Shown: one piece after another, positions 54,157-63,370 of the stretch
How positions within the stretch are numbered: the stretch's first letter is position 1
How the letters are laid out: each line of letters begins with the position of its first letter
NCBI RefSeq assembly: GCF_004307995.1
Contig: NZ_SIRE01000008.1
Coordinates: 1-64,000 of the forward strand
Source: Paenibacillus thalictri
Lineage (GTDB): Bacteria > Bacillota > Bacilli > Paenibacillales > NBRC-103111
Length of the DNA: 64,000 bases
Direction: 5' to 3'
Notes under the pieces: generated by a model
The model's database searches: none
Seen by the model: the letters and a program-made list of their open reading frames with translations, nothing else
Told to the model about the DNA's origin: nothing
Program-made: the position numbers and the translations under genes

Positions 54157-55107
54157 ATGAACACGCAGCAAGCCGCCATGCCGGCCTTGCATTCAAAGCC
54201 GAGCCGCAGGCTGTGGAAACGCATCTTATCCAAATACGAATTTTATATCATGTTGGCCATTCCGCTTATCTGGTATATCGTGTTTAAATATGTGCCGATG
54301 TACGGAATCCAGATCGCTTTCAAGGACTTTTCGGCCACCCGCGGCATTATGGGCAGCCCTTGGGCGGGTCTGCGCCACTTTCAACGATTTTTCGAGTCGT
54401 CTTATTTCTGGGAGCTGCTGTGGAATACGTTGTCGTTGAGCTTGTATTCGCTGCTGGTCGGCTTCCCGATCCCGATTTTACTGGCCCTCCTGATCTATGA
54501 GATCAACGGCAAGCGGCTGAAGAAATGGGTGCAAAACGTAACGTATATCCCGCATTTTTTGTCCCTAGTCGTGATCGTCGGTATGCTTAACGTGTTTCTT
54601 GATCCGGACACCGGCAAGGTCAACCAGCTGCTGATGCTGCTTGGCGTCGATCCGATCCCGTTTATGCGCAAGGCGGAGTGGTTTCAGACGGTATTTGTCT
54701 CTTCCGATGTTTGGCAGCACATGGGCTGGAGTTCGATTATTTATTTGGCGGCCTTAAGCGGCATCGACCCGACGCAATACGAAGCGGCCAAGATGGACGG
54801 GGCGAGCCGGTTTCAACGGCTGATGCATATCTCGCTGCCAGGCATGCTGCCGACGATTGTCATTATGTTTATTTTGCAGGTCGGGCATTTGATGGATGTC
54901 GGCTTCGAGAAAGCGCTGCTGATGCAAAACCCGGTCAACGCCAGCAAAGGCGAAATCCTTGCCACCTTTGTGTATAAAAACGGCATCCAGCAAGGCCAGT
55001 TCAGCTATACGGCGGCGGCGGGATTGTTTAATTCAGTCATCGATTTCATCCTGCTCATCCTCGTCAACGGCTGGGCGCGCAAAAAAACGGAGTCCAGCTT
55101 ATGGTAG
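54157..55107 (+). CDS. ABC transporter permease, LplB type (locus 4)
   Basis: The predicted protein has about 316 residues with six membrane segments. FKYVPMYGIQIAFKDFSATR near the start and EAA loop YEAAKMDGASRFQRLMHISL are typical of the LplB group. GGAGAGGAG is 9 nt before ATG 54157; TTG 54148 abuts it. Confidence 0.9.
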   Translation: MNTQQAAMPALHSKPSRRLWKRILSKYEFYIMLAIPLIWYIVFKYVPMYGIQIAFKDFSATRGIMGSPWAGLRHFQRFFESSYFWELLWNTLSLSLYSLLVGFPIPILLALLIYEINGKRLKKWVQNVTYIPHFLSLVVIVGMLNVFLDPDTGKVNQLLMLLGVDPIPFMRKAEWFQTVFVSSDVWQHMGWSSIIYLAALSGIDPTQYEAAKMDGASRFQRLMHISLPGMLPTIVIMFILQVGHLMDVGFEKALLMQNPVNASKGEILATFVYKNGIQQGQFSYTAAAGLFNSVIDFILLILVNGWARKKTESSLW

Positions 55108-55119
55108 GAGGCGGCACAG

Positions 55120-56019
55120 ATGACATCTTATGAATCCAAAGGAATCCGTTCGGGGGACGATAAGCTTTTTGACGCGATTGTGTATGTAATTGCCGGCATT
55201 GTGCTTGTGGTTGTCCTGTACCCGCTGCTGTTTATTGTGAGTGCTTCGTTCAGCGACCCCGTAAACGTCATTGAAGGCAAGATTTGGCTGCTGCCGCAAG
55301 GACTCACCATAGCGCCTTACCAACACGTGTTTGAGAACGAGGCGATCTGGAGTGGCTACGGCAACACTATCTTGTACACGCTGGCGGGAACGCTGGTCAA
55401 TATCGTGCTGACCGTGCTGGCGGCTTATCCGCTGTCGCAGCGGGATTTGCCGGGACGGACCGTGATGATGGTGCTGATTACCATTACGATGTTTTTCAGC
55501 GGCGGCTTGATCCCGACTTATTTGCTGATCAAATCGATGGGTATGATCAATACCGTTTGGGCGATGATTTTGCCCGGAGCGATCTCAACTTACAATCTGA
55601 TCGTAATGCGGACGTTTTTTCAAAACGGTATTCCGTACGAGCTGCAGGAATCCGCTTGGATCGACGGCGCTTCCAATTTCCGGCTGCTGCTGACAATCGT
55701 GCTGCCGCTGTCGATGCCGATTTTGGCGGTGATGGTGTTGTTTTACGGGGTAGGCCACTGGAATGCGTATTTTAATGCGATGATTTATTTGAAGGACCGG
55801 GAGCTATTCCCGCTGCAGCTCATTTTGCGCGAAATTTTAATTCTTAACCAGTCGGAAAATATGGGACTCGACGGGGCGGGAATGACCGAGCGGGTTATGA
55901 TGGCGGAAAGCATCAAATATTCGGTCATCATCATCTCCAGTCTTCCGGTGCTGGTACTGTATCCTTTCGTGCAAAAATATTTCGTGCAAGGCGTTATGAT
56001 CGGCTCGATCAAGGGATGA
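55120..56019 (+). CDS. ABC transporter permease, LplC type (locus 4)
   Basis: The predicted protein has 299 residues with six membrane segments. FFSGGLIPTYLLIKSMGMIN and EAA loop QESAWIDGASNFRLLLTIVL are the LplC hallmarks. It ends KYFVQGVMIGSIKG. It starts 13 bp after the previous gene behind TAGGAGGCGG. Confidence 0.9.
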   Translation: MTSYESKGIRSGDDKLFDAIVYVIAGIVLVVVLYPLLFIVSASFSDPVNVIEGKIWLLPQGLTIAPYQHVFENEAIWSGYGNTILYTLAGTLVNIVLTVLAAYPLSQRDLPGRTVMMVLITITMFFSGGLIPTYLLIKSMGMINTVWAMILPGAISTYNLIVMRTFFQNGIPYELQESAWIDGASNFRLLLTIVLPLSMPILAVMVLFYGVGHWNAYFNAMIYLKDRELFPLQLILREILILNQSENMGLDGAGMTERVMMAESIKYSVIIISSLPVLVLYPFVQKYFVQGVMIGSIKG

Positions 56020-56072
56020 CCGCGAGCCGGTCCTCTTTGTTATCCGTATCATATTCGGAAAGGGGCAACGAC

Positions 56073-57608
56073 ATGAAACAACCTAATTTATTGCTGATTC
56101 AAACCGATCAACAAACGGCGGAGACGCTGAGCTTGCATGGCAATCCCGCATTGCGCACACCGGCGCTGGAGAAGCTGGCGCAGCGCGGCGTCGTGTTCGA
56201 GCAGGCGTTCTGCAACTATCCGGCCTGCTCGCCTTCGCGTTCGTCGATGATGACCGGACGCTATTGCTCAACACTGAACCTGCACGCCAATCATATGCTG
56301 ATCAATCCGGCGGAAACGTCGCTGCCGCAGGTGCTGAAGGAGCATGGCTATCAAACGGCGCTGATCGGCAAAAACCATGCATTTATGACCGATGAGAAGC
56401 AATCGTATTATCCCGGCGGTACGCCGGAGTTGTCCAGCACGCTGCATAACGTGTTTGATTATGTGAGACTTGGCGATCACGGGCATATGGTCGACGGCTA
56501 CCGCGACGACCCGGGCGCAAAGGCCGCTCATGCATGGGCCGTCGAAAACTGCTGGAACAGTCCGCTGGGGCATGGCGTTAACCCGGCACCGCTGGAGAAA
56601 TGCGGCACTTATTTGCTGGGGGAGACGATGGTGGATTATTTGGAGCGTGTCCGCAGCGGCGATAAGCCGTTTTTTACATGGCTGTCATTCCCGGATCCGC
56701 ACACGCCGTATCAGGTGCCTGAGCCTTATGCCAGCATGATCGATCCGGCCGACGTGCCGATGCCTCCGGTGGATACGCTGGACGGCAAACCGGAACGGGT
56801 GAAGGTGGCGCATCTTATGGACGCCATGGACACCGCCGACGAAGCGCTGATTCGCAAAGTCCGCGCCATCCATTACGGCATGATCCGTTTTATCGACGAT
56901 ACGCTGGAGAAAATATTCGCCAAGCTGGATGAGCTGGGGCTTTCGGACAATACGGTCATCATGTTCACTTCCGACCATGGCGATTCGATGGGCGCTCACG
57001 GGATCATTCAGAAGCACAACTTTTTCTACGATTCATTTACGCATGTGCCGTTTATTATGTCGGTTCCCGGTTACGACGGCCCTCGACGGACGCCGCATCC
57101 TGTGGAACTTGTCGATGTGATGCCGACGCTGCTGGAGTTTGCCGGCGTGCCGGTGCCGCCGGGCTGCCAGGGGAGAAGCTTGGTTCCGTTTCTGCTTGGC
57201 GATCCGGCTTACGCCCCGCGTCCGTTTATTGTGATGGAAAGCGGCGAGCACGGAGAATCGCCCCGCGAGTCGGACATTGTTTTGCGCCCCGAGCATCCGT
57301 TTGACGAGCGGTATTTTGTCTGGTGCGCTTACCGTGACGCTTGGCTGGGCAAAGGCAAAGCGATTCGCACAGGGGAGTGGAAGCTGTGCGTATACGCAAA
57401 CGGCGAAGGCGAGCTGTACGATTTGCGGCAGGATCCGCACGAGCTGCACAACCGGATCGACGATCCGGCATGCGCGCAGGTGCGTATCGAGCTGGAGCGC
57501 AAGCTGATGCGGTGGATGATGGAGAAGGAAGATCCTTTGCCGCTCAACACAACAGTCAAAGTTTCGATGCAATCCATGAAGGAGAAATACGGAGTCGCCG
57601 GCCAATAA
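56073..57608 (+). CDS. Cytoplasmic sulfatase (locus 4)
   Basis: The 511-residue protein has no signal peptide. The signature is C52-S-P-S-R56 (formylglycine site). LIQTDQQTAETLSLHG and FTSDHGDSMGAHGI supply metal ligands. The C-terminus (LYDLRQDPHELHNRIDDP) resembles the locus 1 sulfatase. It presumably desulfates what locus 4 imports. GGAAAGGGG precedes ATG 56073. Confidence 0.9.
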   Translation: MKQPNLLLIQTDQQTAETLSLHGNPALRTPALEKLAQRGVVFEQAFCNYPACSPSRSSMMTGRYCSTLNLHANHMLINPAETSLPQVLKEHGYQTALIGKNHAFMTDEKQSYYPGGTPELSSTLHNVFDYVRLGDHGHMVDGYRDDPGAKAAHAWAVENCWNSPLGHGVNPAPLEKCGTYLLGETMVDYLERVRSGDKPFFTWLSFPDPHTPYQVPEPYASMIDPADVPMPPVDTLDGKPERVKVAHLMDAMDTADEALIRKVRAIHYGMIRFIDDTLEKIFAKLDELGLSDNTVIMFTSDHGDSMGAHGIIQKHNFFYDSFTHVPFIMSVPGYDGPRRTPHPVELVDVMPTLLEFAGVPVPPGCQGRSLVPFLLGDPAYAPRPFIVMESGEHGESPRESDIVLRPEHPFDERYFVWCAYRDAWLGKGKAIRTGEWKLCVYANGEGELYDLRQDPHELHNRIDDPACAQVRIELERKLMRWMMEKEDPLPLNTTVKVSMQSMKEKYGVAGQ

Positions 57609-57689
57609 ACCAAGTTAGATGCCATTTACAAAATCACTTAATGAGTGCAAAATCCAAAAGAACCAGCTCTTCGCAAGGAGATTCGGTCC

Positions 57690-57723
57690 GGCTGCAGCCT
57701 GCAAATCAGGCTGCGGCCTTTTT
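57690..57723 (+). terminator. Intrinsic terminator after the locus 4 operon
   Basis: GCAGCCTG (57694-57701) pairs with CAGGCTGC (57707-57714), extended by GG/CC pairs, followed by TTTTT. Confidence 0.8.
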
Positions 57724-57797
57724 GCCGTTATAACGGTCATCTGTATTTTTGAAACATTTTGCAGAGATTCGTGGTAAATACAGCCGTATAGGGCGCG

Positions 57798-57826
57798 TGC
57801 TACAATTGCACCTGTAAGCGCTTTAT
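57798..57826 (+). promoter_or_regulatory. Locus 5 promoter with cre-like site at the start
   Basis: Extended -10 TGCTACAAT ends at 57806. TGTAAGCGCTTTAT (57813-57826), one base off the CcpA consensus, lies at about +1. No good -35 is seen, so an activator is likely. Confidence 0.6.
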
Positions 57827-57860
57827 ATTATTTGATTTCCGGACTAAAGGAGGGGGAAAT

Positions 57861-58766
57861 TTGAAGAAGGGAATAGGCGCCATGACGCCGAGGAAGCGCA
57901 ATCTTACTGCTTTCTATCTGTTTATCAGCCCATGGCTCATCGGTTATTTGGCGTTCACGCTGGGCCCGATTATCGCTTCGGGATGGTTAAGCCTGACGGA
58001 TTACGACGGGGTCAACAGCCCGCATTTTATCGGTGCGGACAACTACAAAGAAATTGTGCATTCGGATTTATTTTGGAAATCGCTGTGGGTAACGGTGTAT
58101 TACACGCTGGGTCATGTGCCGCTCAGCGTAATCGGCGCGTTATGCTTAGCGGTGCTGCTGAATCAGAAGATTCCGTGGCTGTCCTTGTGGAGGACGATTT
58201 TTTACTTGCCGGTCGTTACATCAGGTGTGGCGGTGGCGCTTTTATGGTCGTGGATTTTTCAGCCGAGCTACGGGCTTGTGAACATTTTTCTGTACGAGGT
58301 GTTTGGCGTGCAAGGGCCTGGATGGTTCTTCGACGAGCATTGGACGGTTCCCGCGTTTATCATCATGAGCTTGTGGGGCATAGGGGGGCCGATGCTGATT
58401 TATTTGGCCGGTTTGCAGGGCATTCCGACCAGTTTGTACGAGTCGGCGGAAATCGACGGCGCCAGCGCTTTCCGGCGTTTCTGGCACATCACGCTGCCGA
58501 TGATTACCCCGGCGCTGTTTTTTAATACCGTGATGACGCTGATTGCTTCGTTCCAAGTGTTTACTCCCTCTTTTGTCATTACGAAGGGCGGACCGAACTA
58601 TGCTTCGTATTTCTACGTGTTGTATTTATACCAAAACGCGTTCGAGAACTTCCGGATGGGTTACGCTTCCGCGCTCGCCTGGATTTTGTTTGTCGTCATC
58701 CTGGCGGTAACGATCTTCATGTTTCGCTTGCAGCGAAGATGGGTTCATTACGAATCGGTCAGATAA
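57861..58766 (+). CDS. ABC sugar transporter permease, MalF-like (locus 5)
   Basis: The predicted protein has 301 residues from a TTG with AGGAGGGGG upstream. It has six membrane segments. EAA loop: YESAEIDGASAFRRFWHITL. Here the permeases precede the binding protein, opposite to the other loci. Confidence 0.9.
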   Translation: MKKGIGAMTPRKRNLTAFYLFISPWLIGYLAFTLGPIIASGWLSLTDYDGVNSPHFIGADNYKEIVHSDLFWKSLWVTVYYTLGHVPLSVIGALCLAVLLNQKIPWLSLWRTIFYLPVVTSGVAVALLWSWIFQPSYGLVNIFLYEVFGVQGPGWFFDEHWTVPAFIIMSLWGIGGPMLIYLAGLQGIPTSLYESAEIDGASAFRRFWHITLPMITPALFFNTVMTLIASFQVFTPSFVITKGGPNYASYFYVLYLYQNAFENFRMGYASALAWILFVVILAVTIFMFRLQRRWVHYESVR

Positions 58767-58783
58767 GGAGGGAAACATCGTTT

Positions 58784-59686
58784 ATGTCTGCATTATCTAC
58801 ACAAACGACCGAACGGTCGTATGCCTCCGGACAAGTCAAGAAATTACGCGGCAGGAAGCTGCAAAGCGGGCTGCTGCGGACACTGTATATCTTGATTATG
58901 GTATGCGGCTCGATAGGTGTCCTAACCCCGATCGTATGGATGCTGTCCACGTCGCTGAAGTCCGCAGGCACCGTTATGCTCATGCCGCCGCAATGGATTC
59001 CGCATCCGCTGCAATGGCGCAATTATATCGACGCCATCGATTTTTTGGATAAAGGCATGGTGTTTGGCAATACGCTGGTTATCGTGTTGTTTTCGATTGT
59101 CGGGCAATTATTCGCCAGCACGCTGGCCGGATTCGGCTTTGCCCGCATTCATGTGCCGGGGCGGGAGTGGCTGTTTCTGCTTGTGCTCACCGGATTTATG
59201 CTTCCCGTGCAGGTGACGCTGATTCCGCAATTTGTGTTATTCAGCAAATTCGGCTGGATTGACACGTATTACCCGCTGATCGTGCCGGAGTTTATGGGCG
59301 CTCCGTTTTACATTTTTCTCGCCCGCCAGTTTTTTCTGACCATTCCGCTGGAAATGGATGAAGCGGCACGTGTCGACGGCTGCGGTTATTTCGGCATTTA
59401 CACCCGGATTATTCTTCCTTTGTCCAAACCGCTGCTGGGCATTATCTCCATCCAGACGTTTATGCATGCATGGAACGATTTCTTGCGGCCGCTGATCTTT
59501 CTGCATACTTCCTCCAAATACACGGTCGCTTTAGCGCTGCAAAATTTCACGGCCGATTACGGCATGACGCCGTGGCATTTGCTGATGGCTGCGACGCTGA
59601 CCGCGCTTTTGCCGTGCATTGCGCTGTTTTTCGTGGCGCAGCGTTATTTTATTCAAGGCATCGTGATTTCCGGGGTGAAGGGATAA
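58784..59686 (+). CDS. ABC sugar transporter permease, MalG-like (locus 5)
   Basis: The predicted protein has 300 residues with six membrane segments. EAA loop: DEAARVDGCGYFGIYTRIIL. It ends FIQGIVISGVKG. AAGGAGGG precedes ATG 58784, 17 bp after the previous stop. Confidence 0.9.
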   Translation: MSALSTQTTERSYASGQVKKLRGRKLQSGLLRTLYILIMVCGSIGVLTPIVWMLSTSLKSAGTVMLMPPQWIPHPLQWRNYIDAIDFLDKGMVFGNTLVIVLFSIVGQLFASTLAGFGFARIHVPGREWLFLLVLTGFMLPVQVTLIPQFVLFSKFGWIDTYYPLIVPEFMGAPFYIFLARQFFLTIPLEMDEAARVDGCGYFGIYTRIILPLSKPLLGIISIQTFMHAWNDFLRPLIFLHTSSKYTVALALQNFTADYGMTPWHLLMAATLTALLPCIALFFVAQRYFIQGIVISGVKG

Positions 59687-59729
59687 CAAAGAATCGCCCC
59701 ACATTCATTTTAAAAAGGAGAGGTCACTC

Positions 59730-61088
59730 ATGCGAAAAAAGACCATTGTTGCCGCAATGCTGACAGGCGTTATTCCGGTTGTCGCCGCCTGCTCGGCGGC
59801 AAGCTCAGGTTCGGCGGATAAGGCGTCCGCAGCCCCTGTAGAAATCAAGTGGCTGATGCGGAGCAACCCGTTTGAAAACAAATGGGAGAAGGAAGTCGTC
59901 ATTCCCAAATTCGAGAAGTTGCATCCGAACATCAAAGTCAATCTGATCGTCGTTCCTTCCAATGAAGTCGATCCGAAGTTGTCGACGATGGTGGCGGCGG
60001 GCGATCCGCCGGATGTGTTCTCGATGTGGGGGGAGTCCGGCTTTAATGAATATTACAACAAAGGACTGCTGCTTGACCTGAGCTCATATATTAAACAAGA
60101 TTTGAAAAAAGAAGATTTTGTCGACGGCGTATTCGACATTTACGCGGTGGACGGCAAATATTATTCCGTGCCGCAGGTGTCCAACTTTGGGATGATGATG
60201 GTGTACAACAAAGATTTGTTTAAAGCCGCCGGCTTGCCCGATCTGCCTACATCCTGGTCGGACCCGTCCTGGACGTGGGATAAGATGGTGGAATACGCCA
60301 AGAAGCTGACCAAAAACTACGGCCAAGGCGCCAACGCGCAATACGGCGTAGTGCCGCCGCTGGAAGCGCATCAGCTCGCATATCTTTGGGGAACGGACCC
60401 GTTCCTGCCGGAAAGTTACAAAACCGGCTTTGCGACCTCCTCCAAGCTGGACGATCCCGGCGTCATCGCCGCGCTGCAGGCGACAGCCGATCTCGTTCAC
60501 AAGGACAAGGTCGCGCCGACCCCGGCCGAGACGAAGACGCTGCAGCAGCTTGGCGACATCTTTGCCACCGGTAAAATCGGCATGGCGTTTAAGCTGTCCA
60601 CGCAGGCGTACGGCAATTTGAAAAGCGTTCCTTTCAAGTGGGGGCTGGCCCCGCTGCCGCGCATGAAGGACAATAAAACCGCGTTATACAACGGCGCCTG
60701 GTTTATCGCCCAAAAAAGCAAGCACCCCAAAGAGGCGTGGGAGCTGATCAAGTTTTTGCTGACGCCGGAAAGCGCCAAAGACATGAGTGACGTTACGGGT
60801 TTCCTCGTTCCGCTGAAGAGCACGACGGAAACGTGGCTCGACTTGTTCACGGGTCCGACCGACATGACCAAAGACCAACTGCGCGAGGCGATTACCGGAT
60901 ACCCGAAAAACTCCATCGAAAATGCGAACCATCTGTTCGCCAATTACCGGGAAATGAACACCACCTTGACGCAGGGGCTCGATCCGCTCTGGACGGGCAC
61001 GCAGTCGGCCGCCGATACGATCAAAACGGTCAAACCGAAGGTCGACGCGGTGTTGAAGCGTACTTTTGACGCCAAGGATAAAAAATAA
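59730..61088 (+). CDS. Sugar-binding lipoprotein (locus 5)
   Basis: The predicted protein has 452 residues. Lipobox VVAAC gives C21. The mature part (VEIKWLMRSNPFENKWEKEV, then VWGESG-like segments) is a family-1/8 type sugar-binding protein. AAAAAGGAGAGG precedes the ATG. It is followed after 21 bp by the methyltransferase gene. Confidence 0.9.
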   Translation: MRKKTIVAAMLTGVIPVVAACSAASSGSADKASAAPVEIKWLMRSNPFENKWEKEVVIPKFEKLHPNIKVNLIVVPSNEVDPKLSTMVAAGDPPDVFSMWGESGFNEYYNKGLLLDLSSYIKQDLKKEDFVDGVFDIYAVDGKYYSVPQVSNFGMMMVYNKDLFKAAGLPDLPTSWSDPSWTWDKMVEYAKKLTKNYGQGANAQYGVVPPLEAHQLAYLWGTDPFLPESYKTGFATSSKLDDPGVIAALQATADLVHKDKVAPTPAETKTLQQLGDIFATGKIGMAFKLSTQAYGNLKSVPFKWGLAPLPRMKDNKTALYNGAWFIAQKSKHPKEAWELIKFLLTPESAKDMSDVTGFLVPLKSTTETWLDLFTGPTDMTKDQLREAITGYPKNSIENANHLFANYREMNTTLTQGLDPLWTGTQSAADTIKTVKPKVDAVLKRTFDAKDKK

Positions 61089-61109
61089 GGCGGGAAGGCG
61101 GAGAGGCAT

Positions 61110-61871
61110 ATGTCCGTACAACGTTTCTATGATGATCTCACCGAATATTATCATCTGATCTACGCGAATTGGGATGCTTCCCTGCGGCGGCAAGGCAAAC
61201 ACCTTGACGCGATTATTCGCGCTTATCTGCCGAACGGCGATCTCGATGTGCTGGACGCGGCCTGCGGGATTGGCACGCAAAGCATCGGGCTGGCCTTAAG
61301 CGGAGCGTACCGGGTGACAGCCTCCGACCTCTCGCCGGCTTCGGTGGAGCGGGCGCAGAAGGAAGCTTCTGCTAGAGGGGCGGCGGTTGCATTCAGCGCA
61401 GCGGACATGCGCCATGTGTTCGAGCATCACGGGCGGCGCGAGTTTGACGTCGTGCTTGCCTGCGACAATGCGGTGCCGCATCTGCCTGACGACGGAGCGC
61501 TTCTGCATGCTGTCGCCGAGCTGCACCGCTGTACGAAGCAGGGCGGGCTGTGCCTGATTTCCGTCAGGGATTACAGCGATTATCCGGGCTCCGGTACGCA
61601 GGTTCACCATTACGGAGTCCGAGAACAGGACGGGAAGCGGTACGTGCTGCTGCAAGTGTGGGACATGTCGGAAACGATGTACCATACGGATTTTTATGTG
61701 ATTGAAGACGACCGCTTCGGCCCTCCGGTAACCCGTTTGGCCCGCGGCGTGTATTATCCCGTCACTACGGACCGGCTGGCGGCGGTGATGCAAGAAGCGG
61801 GGTTCTCCGATGTACGGAGACTAGATGAAGCGTTTTTCCAGCCGATCCTGGTTGGCGTAAAAAAAGAATAA
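61110..61871 (+). CDS. SAM-dependent methyltransferase (glycine/sarcosine-methyltransferase-like)
   Basis: The predicted protein has 253 residues. VLDAACGIGTQSIGLAL (about residues 47-63) is the SAM-binding motif. FYDDLTEYYHLIYANWDASL at the start and HHYGVREQDGKRYVLLQVWD resemble glycine/sarcosine N-methyltransferases. In this operon it may instead modify a sugar or a breakdown product. It lies between the binding protein and sulfatase genes. GGGAAGGCGGAGAGG precedes the ATG. Confidence 0.82.
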   Translation: MSVQRFYDDLTEYYHLIYANWDASLRRQGKHLDAIIRAYLPNGDLDVLDAACGIGTQSIGLALSGAYRVTASDLSPASVERAQKEASARGAAVAFSAADMRHVFEHHGRREFDVVLACDNAVPHLPDDGALLHAVAELHRCTKQGGLCLISVRDYSDYPGSGTQVHHYGVREQDGKRYVLLQVWDMSETMYHTDFYVIEDDRFGPPVTRLARGVYYPVTTDRLAAVMQEAGFSDVRRLDEAFFQPILVGVKKE

Positions 61872-61885
61872 GGAGCTGCGAATTC

Positions 61886-63244
61886 ATGACTTCCGCATCC
61901 AGCAATCATAACAAGAGACCAAACGTCATCTGGATTTTCGGCGACCAACACCGGGGCCAAGCGCTTGGCTGTGCCGGCGACCCCAACGCGCATACGCCCA
62001 ATATCGATAATTTGGCCGCCTCGGGCATGCAATTTACCCGTGCGGTATCCGGAATTCCGCTATGCTGTCCTTATCGCGGCTCGCTGCTAACCGGGCTGTA
62101 TCCGCATCGGGCCGTCCGCGGGCACGAGCACCGGCTGGACCCGGAACATCGGACATTGGCGCATGTGTTTAACGAGGCCGGTTATGACACGGCTTATTTC
62201 GGGAAGTGGCATCTGGACGGCTTCCACGAACGAGAAGGCAGGGCGGCGCATCATATCATTCCCCCCGAGCGCAGGGGCGGGTTTCGCAAATGGATCGGTT
62301 ACGAAAACAACAACAGCCAGTGGGATTGCTGGGTTCACGGAGGCGCAGGGGACGAGGCGTTCCATCACCGGCTGCCGGGATACGAAACCGACGAGTTGAC
62401 CGGTCTGCTGCTCGATTATTTACGTGAACAAGCGGAGGCGCAAGCATCGGGCAGCGAACAGCCGTTTTTCGCCGTCCTTTCGGTGCAGCCTCCCCACGAT
62501 CCGTACATCGCGCCGGCTCCGTTCCGGGATAAATACAATGCCGCCAGCATTCGTCTGCGGCCCAATGTGCCGCAGGTACCGCGGATCGAAGAGCAGGCGC
62601 GCAAGGAGCTTGCCGGTTATTATGCAATGATCGAAAACTGGGATTGGAATGTCGGACGTATCGTAAAGGCGCTGCGCGACAGCGGAACCCTGGAGAACAC
62701 GCATATTCTCTTTTTTAGCGACCATGGCGATATGCACGGGTCTCACGGCCAATTCCGCAAAACGAGCCCGTGGGAGGAAGCCATTCGCGTGCCGATGATT
62801 ATTAGCGGCGAGAAGCCGTTCTACGGGCGGCGTACCGGTACGACGAAAGTTCCCCTGAATCACGTCGATGTCGCGCCGACCACTCTCGGTTTATGCGGCA
62901 TCGGCAAGCCGGATTGGATGCAAGGCACAGACATGTCTTCGCTGCGGCTGCCGGAGCGGCCGCAGCCCGAAATGCCGGATTCGGCTTTTCTGCAGCTTGT
63001 TGAGCCTACCCGGCATGCAAACAGCGTTGACCGTGCATGGCGGGGCGTCGTTACGACCGACGGTTGGAAGTATGTTTGTCTGGAAAACACCCCCTGGCTG
63101 ATGTTTAATCTTAACGAGGACCCGTACGAGCAGGTAAATCTGGCGTTTAATTCGGTATACGCAAGCGAACGCAAGTGGCTGAACGAAAGGCTGAAATTGT
63201 GGGTGGCGGATACCGGCGACCGGTTCGAGCTTCCCGATTTTTGA
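61886..63244 (+). CDS. Sulfatase with CCPYR active-site motif (locus 5)
   Basis: The 452-residue protein has no signal peptide. The active-site stretch reads C60-C-P-Y-R64, so the formylglycine cysteine is kept but the usual Ser after Pro is Tyr. WIFGDQHRGQALGCAGDP and FFSDHGDMHGSHGQ supply metal ligands. It is shorter than the other two sulfatases. TAAGGAGCTGCG precedes the ATG, 14 bp after the methyltransferase stop. Confidence 0.87.
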   Translation: MTSASSNHNKRPNVIWIFGDQHRGQALGCAGDPNAHTPNIDNLAASGMQFTRAVSGIPLCCPYRGSLLTGLYPHRAVRGHEHRLDPEHRTLAHVFNEAGYDTAYFGKWHLDGFHEREGRAAHHIIPPERRGGFRKWIGYENNNSQWDCWVHGGAGDEAFHHRLPGYETDELTGLLLDYLREQAEAQASGSEQPFFAVLSVQPPHDPYIAPAPFRDKYNAASIRLRPNVPQVPRIEEQARKELAGYYAMIENWDWNVGRIVKALRDSGTLENTHILFFSDHGDMHGSHGQFRKTSPWEEAIRVPMIISGEKPFYGRRTGTTKVPLNHVDVAPTTLGLCGIGKPDWMQGTDMSSLRLPERPQPEMPDSAFLQLVEPTRHANSVDRAWRGVVTTDGWKYVCLENTPWLMFNLNEDPYEQVNLAFNSVYASERKWLNERLKLWVADTGDRFELPDF

Positions 63245-63333
63245 CCGTTTTCACCCGTGATCATGTCGCGGCTGCTGCGTCTTCAGTTATTCCATCGTCC
63301 GTCAGACATATTAAGTTTCCAGCATTCGGATGT

Positions 63334-63339
63334 TATAAT
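63334..63339 (+). promoter_or_regulatory. -10 element of the last gene in the window
   Basis: TATAAT lies 32 bp before the start codon of the regulator-like gene. No convincing -35 is seen. Confidence 0.45.
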
Positions 63340-63370
63340 GGGCTTTAGGCAACCTTCGGAGGCGATGAAC

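Noticed and set aside
57750..57806. A fourth copy of the locus 2 promoter module at locus 5
   Set aside because: The extended -10 is similar, but the sequence 44 bp upstream does not keep TTGACAT or the TA.TATAT block.
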